NCBI GenBank assembly: GCA_037176705.1
Contig: CM073908.1
Coordinates: 132,397,430-132,461,429, forward strand
Direction of reading: 5' to 3'
From: Molossus alvarezi
Lineage: Eukaryota; Chordata; Mammalia; Chiroptera; Molossidae
DNA length: 64,000 bases
A model generated the notes under the pieces. The model was not told where the DNA came from. It ran no database searches and was given only the letters and a program-made list of their open reading frames with translations. A program made the position numbers and the translations under genes. Shown here piece after piece: positions 12,303 through 23,798 of the stretch (its first letter is position 1; each line of letters opens with the position of its first letter).

Positions 12303-12465
12303 CCAAGGGCATATTTATAACATCATTCGTGGCCCATACAAAATTATCAACTTAAAAATTAGCCTGCTCTATTTGGTCAGGCTAATTTGGCGAGGCGTGT
12401 GATGTTAGCTCGTAGTGATTTCAAGGGCCTCATACGGCCTGTGGGCCGGATGTTCCCCACCTCTG
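12277..12465 (+). mobile_element. non-autonomous hAT transposon (nhAT-like)
   Basis: Starts CAGGGGTGGGG, followed by a TTCTGCCAAGGGCATATTTA phrase, and ends GGATGTTCCCCACCTCTG, giving terminal inverted repeats CAGGGGTGGGG and CAGAGGTGGGG. The internal phrase TTTATAACATCATTCGTGG is typical of a widespread hAT MITE. The 8-bp flanks (GTTCCTTT, CATGCAGA) do not match, so the target-site duplication has decayed or one edge was rearranged. Copy A of the inverted duplication abuts and slightly overlaps its left end. Confidence 0.75.
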
Positions 12466-13392
12466 CATGCAGAACACTCACTTTCTGACATTTCTCAGGA
12501 TGGAGACAAACTGGACAGCAGAACCCTTATTGTAACTGTAATTGCCTGGTTTCAGATGAACCGTGGGTCAAATCAAATCACAAAATACATTATTGTAAAA
12601 AAAAAAAATGTTAGCACTGCATAGGCCGACATATAGAACAATAGTTTTAACTCTTGACCAAAAAGATTCCACTGAATTTACTGCACATCTGGCTGGCATC
12701 CTTTCCTGTGCCGAGAGCTAGTGAGAACATGGGCACATCACTGATAGATGTATTGGTGATGTTGGTGATGTAGAAAACAAGTCAATGTGTCGTAAGTGGA
12801 TTGTGGCTCTAAATAGGTAATAGTCACCCAATGCTTAGAACATACTTTATTTTAGGTTTCAATGACCTAGTATGACACAGTCAGCAATAGAATAGGTCAG
12901 TCGTATTTTAACCTGAGGTAAAAATGGTTTAACAGTGATGTCAGTTTTATAAAAATGAAGATGACTGCCTAGAAAAGAAAATCTAAATTCCTCTAAAGCT
13001 CTTATGTAATCTTTTGATTTTAAAGTATCCCTCACTTATTAATAAAGGGCAAAAGAGGAATACTGGCATGTTTTATCACTTGGATTCTCTCATACTATTT
13101 TAGGGTGGGTGGCCAATTTACAGCCTTTCTTGTAATGAAAACCAATTTTTATATCATTATCTTAATACCAACCAGTTCTCTCTAATGAAATTTTATTTGA
13201 GACGAACAGTTAAATTTTTTTCCCCTTAATCTAATGACAGTTTGTCAAGTTTTATGCAGGAAAAAAAGCTAAGTTGGTGAAGTTATAAAAACTGGTCCAT
13301 CAAGGAAGTTTGGGGGCTGTAATGAAGTCAGGGACATCACTTTTGGTTATTCACGCAATTTACAAACCATTAGCGTTGTGCACATAGTAGTT
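12466..13392. other. unique sequence, nothing recognised
   Basis: AT-rich, no clear repeat. The short open frame at 12415-12624 straddles the hAT end and is not a gene. Confidence 0.55.
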
Positions 13393-13622
13393 CAGTTTCA
13401 AATACACTCTAGAGCTAGACTGGGTTTGAATCCTGATTCTGCCATCAACTTGCTCTGTTACCTTGAACAGATTTCTTGACCTCTGTGGATCTCCATTTCC
13501 TTATCTGTATGTCAGGATAATAATAGCACCTACTTCATAAGGTTGTTACAGGAACTAAATAAATTAATGGAACACGCTTACAATAGTGTCTTGCACTTAG
13601 TGATCAATAAATGTTACCTATT
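13393..13622 (+). mobile_element. MIR SINE
   Basis: Old mammalian tRNA-derived repeat in near full length: GACTGGGTTTGAATCCTGAT near the left, core TCTCCATTTCCTTATCTG, then GTTGTTACAGGAACTAAATA and GTGATCAATAAATG at the end. Its (ATT)n tail served as the target for the next Ves insertion. Confidence 0.85.
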
Positions 13623-13638
13623 ATTATTATTATTATTA

Positions 13639-13775
13639 TCCTCACCTGAGGACATTTTTGCATTTATCTTCAGATAGAGCGGGAAGGAGAGAGGAAGGAA
13701 GAGAGAGAGGAACATCGATGTGAGAGACACACATCGAGTGGTGGCCACCCACATGACCGCAAACTGGCCAGGGCT
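13639..13775 (-). mobile_element. Ves SINE with internal deletion
   Basis: Minus-strand Ves with the tail region ATCCTCACCTGAGGACATTT at the left and a head remnant TGGCCAGGGCT at the right. About 90 bp holding the A and B boxes is missing between ACCGCAAAC and TGGCCAGGG. It is flanked by (ATT)n on both sides, consistent with insertion into the MIR tail. Confidence 0.9.
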
Positions 13776-14150
13776 ATTATTATTATTACTATTTGCATAC
13801 TTAGTATTATTGTATAGTTAGAAGTGTGGAGCTCAACTAGAATCTAACCAAAAACAAACAAACAAAAAAACCCACAACTATTTCCTATCAAATTTGACCT
13901 GGATGGAAGATGAGCTAGTGAGACCCTGCAAATCTCCTTTTTTCAATATTTTGAGGCCTCTGGATTTCACGACTATTCAAATGATAGTACTGCTTTAAGT
14001 GGACATTTCGATCTTAATTTTAGTACAGAACAAAGAAGGAAACTTTGCTTACAAATACATATTTTTGACTTCCTAGAACATAAATATGGACAAAATTCAA
14101 AATGCACAAAAAAGCGTACAGTGAAAGCTCTCAATTTCTGGCTAAAGGTG
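13776..14150. other. unique sequence, nothing recognised
   Basis: AT-rich DNA with a short AAAC-rich tract at 13851-13870. No gene or clear repeat. Confidence 0.5.
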
Positions 14151-15850
14151 GCACACTAAATACGCCTATTTACCTCCTAAATCTCCATTAAAATTACAGT
14201 AAAGAATTTTTTAAAGGCATAATAAACTCAAAAGAAGTGGGAAACAGGAGTGGAAGTGCCAAAGGCTAATGCTAGAAAGCAAATGACAAGAAATGATTTA
14301 CTTAACAGATCTTAGGAAGCTGAATTCCAAGCTAGCAGTAGGGAGAGCTGAACAGGAACCTGGTTTATCCCACAGAACTCCCAAAGGCTCATGAACTGGT
14401 GCCCCAAAGTAACTCTGGAAGAACAGATGAAGAGTGTCTTTAGAGGACTGGCTGAACTATGTTTCAGGAACAGACCCCAGACCCCAACCTCCATTCTGGA
14501 GGAAGGCTTATTCTCTGGTGAGGGTCTCTGAAATGAGGGGCACGCCAGGCACACTGGGCCAACACTGGATGCTGAGACCACAAGTTCCTTTTCGCCCCAG
14601 ATGCTCGCAGCCAGGCTAATCCCCACCCCCACCCAGGAAGGAGACTAGAAGAGTCTTCTCTGGGGGACCTGACCAGCGTCATGAGAAAATACTTCAAATT
14701 ACTAACAGATTACATGCATGAAACAAGAACACTTGCAGAACAAGAAAAGGTTCTTAGAAATTAAAAGCATAATAATAGAAAGAAACACTTAACTGGGAAT
14801 AAAAAGGGGTCATCAAAGAAGAAATTCAAGAAAATTTCCCAAAATTAGAGGGCTTGACTTTCCAGATGGAAAGGCCTCACCTAGTGTCCAGCACCATGAA
14901 TGAAAACTGCCCCCAGACCAACACACTATCATGAAGGTGTCTATGACTGGGTGCAAAGTAGATCCTATAAGTTTCTAAAAAGGAACAAGCAATTTAAGAA
15001 GGTCACCTATATGTCCTGGCCAGTCTGGCTCAGCGGTTAGAGTGTCAGCCCACGGACCAGAGAGCCCCAGGTTTGGTTCCCACTAAAGGCACCTATCTCG
15101 GTTGCAGTTTGTCCCCGCCCCAGTTGGGGTCGTGTGGGTGGCAACCACTCGATGTGTCTCTCTCACATCAATGTTTCTCTCTCTCTTCCTTCCTCTCTCC
15201 CTCCCGCTCTATCTGAAGCAAAAAGCAAACATGTCCTCAGATGAGGATTTAAAAAGAAAAAAAAAAGGTCACCTATATAAAGGATTAGGAATCAGAAAGG
15301 CTTTCAACAAGCAATAGAACAATACTAAGTTCTAGTCCGTAATTCTATAACTATCGATTAGATTAGGGTGGATTAAGGACATTTTAAGACAAGCAAGTTT
15401 TCAAAAGCTATTGGAAGAGGTACTCTACCTCTCCCCCAAAGAGGAACAGTAAACAAAGATACAGAATCTAGGACACGAGGAGTCTGAACTAAGTGATATG
15501 TGAGGGCAATGCCCAGGTGAGGGTAAGGGGCGATCTCCAAGTGATCCCTAGGAGAACAGCTGTGCATCAGGCCATGAGACCCATCAGCCCAAATACCAGA
15601 TATGTTTGAACTGGACTAAGTGCAGGTTTAGATAACCAGGGGAAGGGCTGGTATGTATATATAAATACTGACTGCTGACCTGCCAGAATTGTGCTATATG
15701 TGCCCTCTGAGCATGGATGGGGGCAGGGGACGAGAAAGGCCCATATGAGTGGTGGGGGTGGGAGCAAGGTGCCAGGTCCTCATCATCCACTGTAGGAAAT
15801 GACTGGATAATGCACTCTGTGCCTGTCGCTTAGAGATAAGGAGGCAAAAA
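14150..15850 (+). repeat. old long interspersed repeat, family uncertain, split by a Ves copy
   Basis: Phrases such as AATTTCCCAAAATTAGAGGG, CAGCACCATGAATGAAAA and AAGGATTAGGAATCAGAAAG recur widely in mammalian genomes, in this order, within a long dispersed repeat. They continue on both sides of the Ves at 15013-15264. I cannot name the family with confidence. The open frames here are fragments without intact domains. Confidence 0.5.
15013..15264 (+). mobile_element. Ves SINE (250-bp type)
   Basis: Head TCCTGGCCAGTCTGGCTCAG, B-box region GGTTTGGTTCC, end ATGTCCTCAGATGAGGAT. The target-site duplication AAGGTCACCTATAT is exact at 14999-15012 and 15265-15278, showing insertion into the older repeat. 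Confidence 0.95.
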
Positions 15851-16091
15851 CTAGAAAGAGCAGCAAGTGAGTTATAAGCGGTTGCTTTTGAGGTCTGGGG
15901 AATGGGAGCACCACAAGAGGGGACTGCTGTGTGTAAGCAGCCATACTGAACTTTTGGTGCTTGGGCTATTTGGAAAGCTCGTTAACTTGTCCAAGGGGCA
16001 GGAAAACCTTGGCTCTTGCACTCTTCCGGCAACTGAATTTGTGAAGACTGGACTTTATTACATGGATATAGGAACTTTTAAAGGAAACCTT

Positions 16092-16305
16092 CTTTTTTTT
16101 TTTACTTTATTGATTTTAGAGAGAGAGGAAGTGAGAGGGAGAGAGACAGAAACACTGATGAGAGAGAACATCAACTGGCTGCCTCCTGCATGCCCCCCAC
16201 TGGGGATCGGGCCCACAACCTGGGCATGTGTCCTGACCGGGAATCAAACCAGCAACCTCTTGGTGCATGGGTAGATGCTCAACCACTGAGCCACACTGGC
16301 CGGAC
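16092..16305 (-). mobile_element. Ves SINE (200-bp type)
   Basis: Minus-strand short type: poly-T, TTTATTGATTTTAGAGAGAG, then CCACTGGGGATCGGGCCCAC, with the head at the right. An exact 13-bp target-site duplication TAAAGGAAACCTT flanks it (16079-16091 and 16306-16318). Confidence 0.95.
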
Positions 16306-16318
16306 TAAAGGAAACCTT

Positions 16319-16669
16319 TCTAAAATGTACTTTATGGGGTGAACTCTTTCTTGAAAACTGAAGTGCTCTTTATGAACAGTGTTTATTGTGAGGACCTGAA
16401 GATGGGCCTGTCCCTGTGCATACAGAGGTGGGCAGGATACAGGCTGACAACTGTGGCAATGGAACTTGCTTTCTTGGAACACTTCCCAATTTTGACTTGC
16501 TTTTGGGCCCGATCCCCAAATGGCCTGGTGATGCTTTCCTGTAACTTTCCAGGATGGAGCTTCTTAAGAATCGTACCAACAATCTTTTTGGCAGTTCATG
16601 AAAGCCACTGACCCCTTCTCAGAATGTTTTTAAATAGGTAAAATAAAACACATAGGATTATTAAGAGTT
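16319..16669. other. unique sequence, nothing recognised
   Basis: A 90-codon open frame at 16339-16611 has no recognisable protein. It could be a decayed repeat, but I cannot name one. Confidence 0.45.
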
Positions 16670-17336
16670 AGGAACCCCTCTTCTGTCCATTGATAGATGA
16701 CTGGATAAAAAGGATGTAGAACGCTAGTTCAAAAGAATATATGCAACCTATGTTCACTGCAGCACTATTCACAATAGCCAAGATATAGAAGCAACCCAAG
16801 TGCCCATCAACAGATGAGCAGATAGAAAAGTGGTAGTACATATATATAATGGAATATTACTCGGCCATAAAAAAGAATGAAATCTTACCATTTGCAACAG
16901 CATGGATGGACCTAGGGGGTATGCAACAGCATGGATGGACCTAGGGGGGATTGTGTCAAGCGAAATAAGTGAGACAGACAAAAACAAGTACCATAAGATT
17001 TCACTTACATGTGGAATCTATAGAACAAAATAAATGAACAAACAAAATAGAAACAGACGCATAGATACAAAGAACAGAGGGGTGAGGTGTTGAGGGGCTG
17101 GGTGAAAAAGGTGAAGGGATTAAAAAGTAGACATTTGTAGTTGCAAAACAGCCACAGGAATGTAAACTACAGCAAAGGGAATATAGTCAATAATACTGTA
17201 ATAACTATGTACGATGGGGCATACCCGAAATATCGAGGGGATCGCTTTGTAAAGTATGTGACTGCCTAACCACTATACTGTACACCTGACACTAAAACAA
17301 AATAATATTCAATATAAACTGTAATTGAAAAATAAC
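16670..17336 (+). mobile_element. L1 3' end (5'-truncated)
   Basis: Recognised by TTCACTGCAGCACTATTCAC, GAAGCAACCCAAGTGCCCAT, TGGAATATTACTCGGCC and CATGGATGGACCTAG, the standard end of L1 ORF2 and the start of its 3' UTR. An untranslated tail follows with AATACTGTAATAACTATG. It contains a 29-bp tandem duplication at 16894-16951. Coding capacity is lost. Confidence 0.9.
16894..16951 (+). repeat. 29-bp tandem duplication inside the L1
   Basis: GCAACAGCATGGATGGACCT and the next nine bases occur twice head-to-tail (16894-16922, 16923-16951), nearly identical. The other L1 copies in the window have one unit, so this duplication arose in this copy. Confidence 0.9.
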
Positions 17337-17344
17337 ATTTAAAA

Positions 17345-17860
17345 TTTTAAAAAGCTGTGGTACATCTATACAATGGAATATTACTTGGCCACACAAAAGA
17401 ATGAAATTTTATCATTTGCAACAACATGGATGGACCTAGCGGGTATTATTAGGCTAAGTGACATTAGTGACAGAGAAAGGCAAATACCATATGATTTCAC
17501 TTATATGTGAAACCTAAAAAAATAAAAATAAACAAAACAGAAACAGACTCATAGATACAGAGAACAGACTGATGGTTGCCAAGTGGGAGGGAGGTTGGGG
17601 GGCTGGATGAAGAAGGTGAAGGGATTAAGAAGCACAAATTAGCAGCTACCAAATAGTCACAGGGATGTAAAGTGCAGCACAGGGAATACAGTCAATAATA
17701 TTGCAATAACTATGTATGGTGCCAGGTGGGTACTAGACTTATAGGGAGGGAATCATTTCATAAGTTGAATGAATGTTTAACCATTATGCTGTTCACCTGA
17801 AACTAGTATTGAATGTCAACTGTAAATTAAAAAACTAATACATACATAAATATAGTATTA
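17345..17860 (+). mobile_element. second L1 3' end, abutting the first
   Basis: Begins at AAAAGCTGTGGTACATCTAT and repeats the same 3' region as the preceding copy but with different substitutions and a later start. It is probably a separate 5'-truncated insertion into the A-rich tail of the first, not a recent tandem duplicate. Confidence 0.85.
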
Positions 17861-17875
17861 AAAAATGCTCTTTAT

Positions 17876-18262
17876 GCAGGATCCCTCTCTATTCTTCAAT
17901 TCTGAATTCTTAGAGAGCAAGGATACTATCTTATTTGTCTCTTAGAACAAGGAATCCAATACATATTTTTTTGTTGTTGTTAATCCTCACTTGAGGATAT
18001 TTTTCCATTGATTTTTAGAGAGAGTGGAAAGAAAGAGAAAGAGGGAAAGAGGGAGAGGAAGAGAGAGAGAGAAACATCGATGTGAGAGAGACACATCAAT
18101 TGGTTGCCTCCCACACGTACCATGACTGGGGTCGAGGATCAAACCTGCACCCAGGCACATGCCCTTGACCAGGAATTGAACCCTTGACCCTTTGGTGCTA
18201 GGCCAACACTCTAACCATTGAGTCACACCAGCCAGAGCAAAGTCCACGACATGTTTAATGAC
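17876..18262 (+). mobile_element. L2 3' fragment, split by Ves
   Basis: GAGAGCAAGGATACTATCTT matches the L2 3' end pattern (gagggcagggact...cttatt). The remainder is displaced past the Ves insertion at 17969-18240. Weak and diverged. Confidence 0.5.
17969..18240 (-). mobile_element. Ves SINE
   Basis: Minus-strand copy: (GTT)n tail, AATCCTCACTTGAGGATATT, GA-rich middle, head at the right ending GCCAGAGC. An imperfect target-site duplication (ATCCAATACATATTT at 17954, GTCCACGACATGTTT at 18242) points to a moderately old insertion. Confidence 0.9.
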
Positions 18263-19104
18263 AATGAATAGAGAGGAAAGTATGGTGAACTTGGAATCAA
18301 AGTGCCACATTGCTAGATGTTTGGAGAGGGAGAAATGCAGTTCACACAAAACAAACTTACCAAGAAAACAGGTTCTTTTTATTGCAAATACTTAATTTAA
18401 TAATATGCCAACTGTGGCACTTCAACTTTTGCTAGTAATTTCATTTTTTATATAGTAAAATCCAGTTTATTTAGAACAGATGCAGGGAACCAGGTATTTT
18501 TGTTCCCTCAATATGATGATTGATGAAAAGGTAATAAAGGACTGTTGGCCACTTTTTGAACTGTTAATACAACAGTTTATGTTAATAGCAAAATTATATT
18601 CTATATAGTCTCTTTTATGAGTCAGAGTATTCCATCATTATGAACACCCATCAATGTGGTACAGTGGAAATTTCTAGTTACAACTTTTTGACTAGTTGGA
18701 TTTCTATACAAAATGCAATTATTAGTGCTAAATCTAAATTTAGGATTTTGGATTACTAGGGAAAGAAAAAAAAAAAAAAAAAAAAAACAAAGCCAGGAGA
18801 AAAAATAAACATAACAGGAGACAGGTATTTAGTTGAGGTTGAAGATCAAATTGTTGATTTTATTCTTCAGAGAGAGAAAAGCTGGACACTGGCCAGCTGA
18901 GTGGAGAAGCCCCAGAAGGATGCTTGTGACTCGGGGTGGAGCTTGGTAAAGAGGATCCCTGATAACATCAACCACACATTTCTAGCACAGAGCTATTAAT
19001 ACAAGCCATCCAAAGTGGGTCTTTATATATTTATATTATGCAGAGAGTAAGTTTGAGAACGACATGAATAGCAAAATTCATTTTCTTTTAATTTTTTGTT
19101 TTTT
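18257..19104. other. unique sequence with a 22-base A-run
   Basis: No transposon body is recognised. A pure A-run near 18766-18787 may be the tail of something decayed beyond recognition. Confidence 0.5.
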
Positions 19105-19315
19105 TAAACATTTTTTTCTTTATTGATTTTAGAGAGAGAGGAAGGGACAGGGAGAGAGAGATAGAAACATGATGAGAGAGAACATTGATTGGCCGCTTCC
19201 TGCATGCCCCCCACTGGGGATCGGGCCCACAGCCTGGGCATGTGCCCTGACCTGGAACCGGCGACCTCTTGGTGCATGGGTCGCTGCTCAATCACTGAGC
19301 CACACCAGCCTGGCT
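19105..19315 (-). mobile_element. Ves SINE (200-bp type)
   Basis: Minus-strand short type with TTTATTGATTTTAGAGAGAG, CCCCACTGGGGATCGGGCCC and CTCTTGGTGCATGGGTCGCT. Its head directly abuts the poly-T start of an L1 3' end, so it seems to have landed in that tail. Confidence 0.92.
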
Positions 19316-19321
19316 ATTTAT

Positions 19322-19522
19322 TTTTTTAAAATTTCCCCCTACTGACCCCCTCCCTGCCTTCACTGCACTGTTGTCTATGTCCATTGGTTATGCATACATG
19401 CATATAAGTTCCTTGGTTTATCTCTTCCCTCCCCCCTCCCCTTCCCTCTGAGGTTTGTCAGTGTTTTCCCTGCTTCCACGTCTCTGGTGCTATTTTGTTC
19501 GTCAGTTACTGCAGCCCCTCAA
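19322..19522 (-). mobile_element. L1 3' UTR fragment (young bat-type)
   Basis: Matches the fragment at 49260-49508: TGTTGTCTATGTCCATTGGT, TGCATATAAGTTCCTTGGTT and TCTCTGGTGCTATTTTGTTC. On the minus strand it reads AACAAAATAG... toward a poly-A end, like an L1 3' UTR. 5'-truncated to about 200 bp. Confidence 0.75.
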
Positions 19523-20683
19523 ATGACCTACACATAATCTCCATCCAGATAGAAAGATGCGGGAAGGATGGCCCCTAAACCAGTGCAGTAATCTGGGCGA
19601 GGGAAGAGGGAGTAGGCCAGGGGATGTACACTTCTCCAGTGTTTGAATCTTTTACCACAAAAATACATGTAGCACTTGTAACTAAAAAAAAGTTAAATGC
19701 ATCTCGACTCTTCTTGGATGAAAAAACAAAAGAGAGATATTCGGTGAAAGTTCTGAAAGAACTGGAGCACAGCACCCTCTGTTGCCTTAAATTCAACCCA
19801 TTAAAGCTGCTCTCCATGAAAACAAAAATAAAAAAGGTCACTCCATTAATGGTGACATTTAGGATAACAAGAAAGAAGCCACCTTTCTTATGTTCTGGCA
19901 CACAAAAATCCAACACCAAAATGTTATTAAATCAAGTTAGTATCACTAAAAAATATGCTCTATTTCCCATTATTTATGAAGCCTTATCCTTTTCTTTCTT
20001 ACCAATTACATTCCCTATCATTTCCAAAATATACAAACTGTTTTCAATCAACGGATTTCTTTATTACAGCGTGCAGCGTGCTTGTTACTGCCTCTTTTCT
20101 ATATTGAATCTTTGATTGGACAAGCATTTTGAATTTAACATGGACTATGATTGCACATATCAAACAAATTAAAGCTGCCAATCTCTTTTTGGAGACCATC
20201 CTTTATATACACTACCACCGAGCAGCACCCTAAGTGTATTTGCTTCGGAAAAATGGGGCAGGAGTGAAGAAATGATTGCTGTCAGGCTTTGCCATGTTAT
20301 CTAGCTGCTCTTACATTCATCCTAATTATTGCTGTCCTGGTTAAAATATATTCTGTAACTCTGATGTCAAAACCATCCAAGTAGCTTTTATAACATTAAG
20401 CATTCTTCATAATCTTAAAAAGGACTTGATAAACCTGAAGGGTGAAAAACTACAACAGACTGGAGAGGAGGATGCGAAAGCTCACTTGGGAATTCTCCAA
20501 TAAACTTGCTTTTAGATGATGGGGGTGGGTGGCGACAGTGGTATTTTTTTCTGTTTCCCCCCTTAGAACATGCCAATATACCCCAGGGCAGCTGTCTGCT
20601 GAGGAATGTGAAGAGGTTTTCCATTAAGTGGCACTGGAAAAAAACTCTATTTTAATACTAGGCAAGGTTAGTACTCAAGGTTT
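19523..20683. other. unique sequence, possible conserved part
   Basis: Holds a 163-codon open frame (19624-20115), K/F/I-rich with no recognisable domain. I treat it as chance in AT-rich DNA. 20120-20400 has the look of non-repetitive, possibly conserved DNA. Confidence 0.5.
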
Positions 20684-20699
20684 AAAATCCAGTAAGTCA

Positions 20700-20941
20700 G
20701 CCCTGGCCGGTTTGACTCAGCGGTAGAGCATCGGCCCTCAGACCAATGAGTCTGGGTTCGATTCCGGCCAAAGGCACATACCTTGGTTGTGGTTAGTCCC
20801 CAGCCCTGGTCGGGGTCGTGCAGGAGGCAACCAATCAATGTGTCCCTCTCACATAGATGTTTCTCTCTCCCTCCCTTTCTCTCCCTCCCACTCTGTCTGA
20901 AGATAAACTGAAAAATATCCTCGGGTGAGGATTAAAAAAAT
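20700..20941 (+). mobile_element. Ves SINE (250-bp type)
   Basis: Head GCCCTGGCCGGTTTGACTCA, B box GGTTCGATTCC (consensus), end TATCCTCGGGTGAGGATT. An exact 16-bp target-site duplication AAAATCCAGTAAGTCA flanks it (20684-20699 and 20942-20957). Confidence 0.96.
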
Positions 20942-20957
20942 AAAATCCAGTAAGTCA

Positions 20958-22205
20958 AACTGAAATGTTTTCAAAAACTTAAAGATAAAATTCTGGAGTT
21001 AAAGCAGCATTACTTGTTTTTCAAATGAGAACTATGTAGAAGAAATACAATAATAAATACTAGAATATTACCTAAATCGTTAAGACAAATGTTGGTTAGA
21101 CCCTACTAAACATCAGGCTTTGCCATCTTACAAACTACATGAGATAGTGTCAGAAGCTTTTTTTACTTGAACTGTCAACTAGAGGTGAGAATATTGAGGA
21201 AAGAGGACTCCTCTCTGATACCTTTGTTTCTCCTGTGAACCACGCAGCGACTCTTAAGGAAAGGGTTTCAGGTTCAACTTTGGAAACTGAAAAAAAGCTG
21301 CAAAAACATACAGGGAAGAAAGAAAACTTTCCTGGAACTAGTCTTCTTGCTATTTTTAACGGAGGGGTTTGGTTGGCTGCTCACCTTTCTCCCCCCCCCC
21401 CAAATTGTGAAAGTCAAGGCAATGATTCCCACAATATAGTTCAACTTTTGCAAACTCAGCAAAAGAACCTGGCCTCCTGTCTTGCCAAGAACTAGATGAT
21501 AGGAAGGAGTAATGGTGCTGAGGTCAGGCGGCTGTATCCATTTTATTCATTCAGTCACTCATCAGCCATGCAGTGAGCATCCACCATCAGACACGGCGAA
21601 CTCAGGGCTTAGCAATACAAGGATGAAAATGACAGTAACCAGATCTAGATCCAAGGACATCATCGTTCAGTGGAAGAGAGGTGCATGGGAAAAAGCAGAT
21701 GTGACTAAAGCTTCCAAGTGCCACATGAGGATGGGACAGGGTCAGAGGAAGGTTCCCCAGAAGGAGCCACATTTGAGCCAGGAAAGCATGAACAGAGCTG
21801 GAGTGAGAGTCTGTAGAGAACTCAAAAGTTTAAAAAACATTGATCTTCCATTTACCAAGCTAGCCTTGATATCAGCATGTGTTCATGTTTTCCAATGAGT
21901 AGACTTTTAGTTTATGCACTTTTGTTGTATACAATTCTAGTACAAACTGCTTCTGTACAGAGTGAACACTAATAGCAAAGTGTTTGATATCCAGGCAGAT
22001 TGGTCGATGGGGGCACATATCCTGTATTGAGAATTTTAAGGACTTGAACCCTCCCATCCCTGGAGCAACCTGATATGGAGGACACATTACCAGGTTAATT
22101 AGGTTCATTCAATTGTTCCAATTGATTCATTGATGGCCTCATCGATGATTTTTTTTTTGGTGGGGGGAGGGCTAATTGATGTTTCCAGCATGCCAGCATA
22201 GGATT
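20958..22205. other. unique to weakly repetitive sequence
   Basis: 21540-21870 resembles an old dispersed repeat (AATACAAGGATGAAAATGAC and CATTTGAGCCAGGAAAGCAT) but I cannot name it. A C-run at 21391 and a TTTTGGTGGGGGG tract near 22155 are low complexity. The 128-codon frame at 21512-21898 lies in the repeat-like part and is not called. Confidence 0.45.
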
Positions 22206-22222
22206 TACTTATTTACTTATTT

Positions 22223-22473
22223 TTTTTTTTTTATCCTCACCCGAGGATATTTTTCCATTTTTTGTACAGATAGAGTGGGAGGGAGAGAGAGAAAGAGAGA
22301 GAGAGTGAGAGAAACATCGACGTGAAGGGACACATCGAGTGGCTGCCACCCGCGCGACCAACCAGGGCCGGGGACAAACTGCAACCGAAGTATGTGCCCT
22401 TAGCGGGAATCGAACCCGGGTCTCTCCGGACCGCAGGCCGACGCTCTAACCGCTGAGCCAAACCGACCAGGGC
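22223..22473 (-). mobile_element. Ves SINE (250-bp type, young)
   Basis: Minus-strand copy with TATCCTCACCCGAGGATATT at the left, and GAATCGAACCCGGGTCTC and GCCAAACCGACCAGGGC at the right, close to the apparent consensus. The target-site duplication TATTTACTTATTTT occurs on both sides (22210 and 22474). Confidence 0.95.
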
Positions 22474-22483
22474 TATTTACTTA

Positions 22484-22694
22484 TTTTTTTTTAAATTGAT
22501 TTTACAGAGAGAGGAAGTGAGAGGAAGAGAGAGATAGAAACATCTATGAGAGAGAACATCGACTGGCCACCTCCTGCATGTCCCCCACTGGGGATCAGGC
22601 CCACAACCTGGGCATGTGCCCTGACCAGTAATCAAACCAGTGACCTCTTGATGCATGGGTCAATGCTCAACCACTGAGCCACACCGGCTGGGCT
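22484..22694 (-). mobile_element. Ves SINE (200-bp type), adjacent to the previous copy
   Basis: Short-type copy in the same orientation, about 10 bp from the previous one. It has AAATTGATTTTACAGAGAGA, CCACTGGGGATCAGGCCCAC and head GCCACACCGGCTGGGCT. It is more diverged than its neighbour; the young copy probably inserted into its tail. Confidence 0.93.
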
Positions 22695-23591
22695 GAAATG
22701 CACAGTATTAATACTGCCCATAAATTAAAGTCACAGATTTCAAACTACCACATTGTGAAAACCTATTTGGTGTCAACTACCTAATTTCAAAACCTCCTGT
22801 GTGCCTACTATTACCAAGGCAGTCAGTTAAAATAAGACATACAAATGCCAGGATGACACTTTATATAATTCAAGAATTCTAGGATATATATAAGAATATC
22901 AGAATTCAGGTAGAAATAGTTCTTTAGTTGTTTGTTATGAAAATACTTTTAAATTTGAGCTCTAATAACTATAATTGACTTTGTGAACTCCATGGTATAC
23001 TCAGATCTTTACATATAGCCAACTAATTCACCAGTCTAAAGTGGCATATAATATTTGCACCCTGGGGGTAGGACTAATCCTCACAAGTCATTTAGTAGCT
23101 GTAGGTCTATCTGTAAGTTGGTGTGGTGCACCTTCAGCAGAATCCAGCTACAAGGTGTGTTCTGCCTAGCTAATAGTGTTCACATTTGAAAAAATTGGAA
23201 TGCCTTTGGGTAGGACATACATTCCCCAGTTGCCACCATTCAACACCTCCCCCCTCCAATTGACACCCTGACATTTGGTCCTTGAAAGGGGGCTTGAGTT
23301 TACAGCCCTTGCATTAGATTATAATGCAAAATGAACTTGATTTCATGAGCACCTAGGGCACACCTGAAGAGTAGCAGCAGAAGCACAAACTCCTTCAAAT
23401 ATCTAATCTTTTAGATCATGAGAGTTTTAGTGATTTGAAAATGAGTTCTATGCTGCCCAAAAAGACTGGCAGAGAGTTATTAGTTTGAGAGGGAAATCAG
23501 GTATAACTTATTTCTATCTAAATGGTTCCAGATGGGATTTTGCTGACACAATACACCAACTTTCTTTTCTTTTAAAGATATTTTGAAAAGG
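22695..23591. other. unique sequence, nothing recognised
   Basis: About 0.9 kb without a clear repeat or motif cluster. Confidence 0.55.
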
Positions 23592-23599
23592 TTCTAGAG

Positions 23600-23798
23600 C
23601 AGCAGTTCTCAACCTGTGGGTCGTGACCCCTTTGGGGGGGTCAAACGACCCTTTCACAGGGATTGCCTATGGCAATTCATAACAGTAGCAAAATTACAGT
23701 TATGAAGTAGCAACGAAAATAGTTTTATGGTTGGGGGTCACCACAACATGAGGAACTGTATTAAAGGGTCACGGCATTAGGAAGGTTGAGAACCACTG
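23600..23798 (+). mobile_element. SPIN-like hAT transposon, non-autonomous
   Basis: A 199-bp element with terminal inverted repeats CAGCAGTTCTCAACCT and (reverse complement of the right end) CAGTGGTTCTCAACCT. The left interior reads GTGGGTCGTGACCCCTTTGG and the right TATTAAAGGGTCACGGCATT. These ends fit the SPIN/URR1 group of hAT elements known from bats and other tetrapods and attributed to horizontal transfer. The 8-bp target duplication is TTCTAGAG (23592-23599) against CTCTAGAG (23799-23806), fitting the TCTAGA-centred preference of this group. No transposase is present. Confidence 0.88.

Noticed and set aside
15867..16274. 135-codon open frame
   Set aside because: The second half is a Ves SINE read in antisense; not a gene.
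19624..20115. 163-codon open frame, K/F/I-rich
   Set aside because: No homology that I recognise and composition mirrors local AT-richness; no exon-like boundaries.
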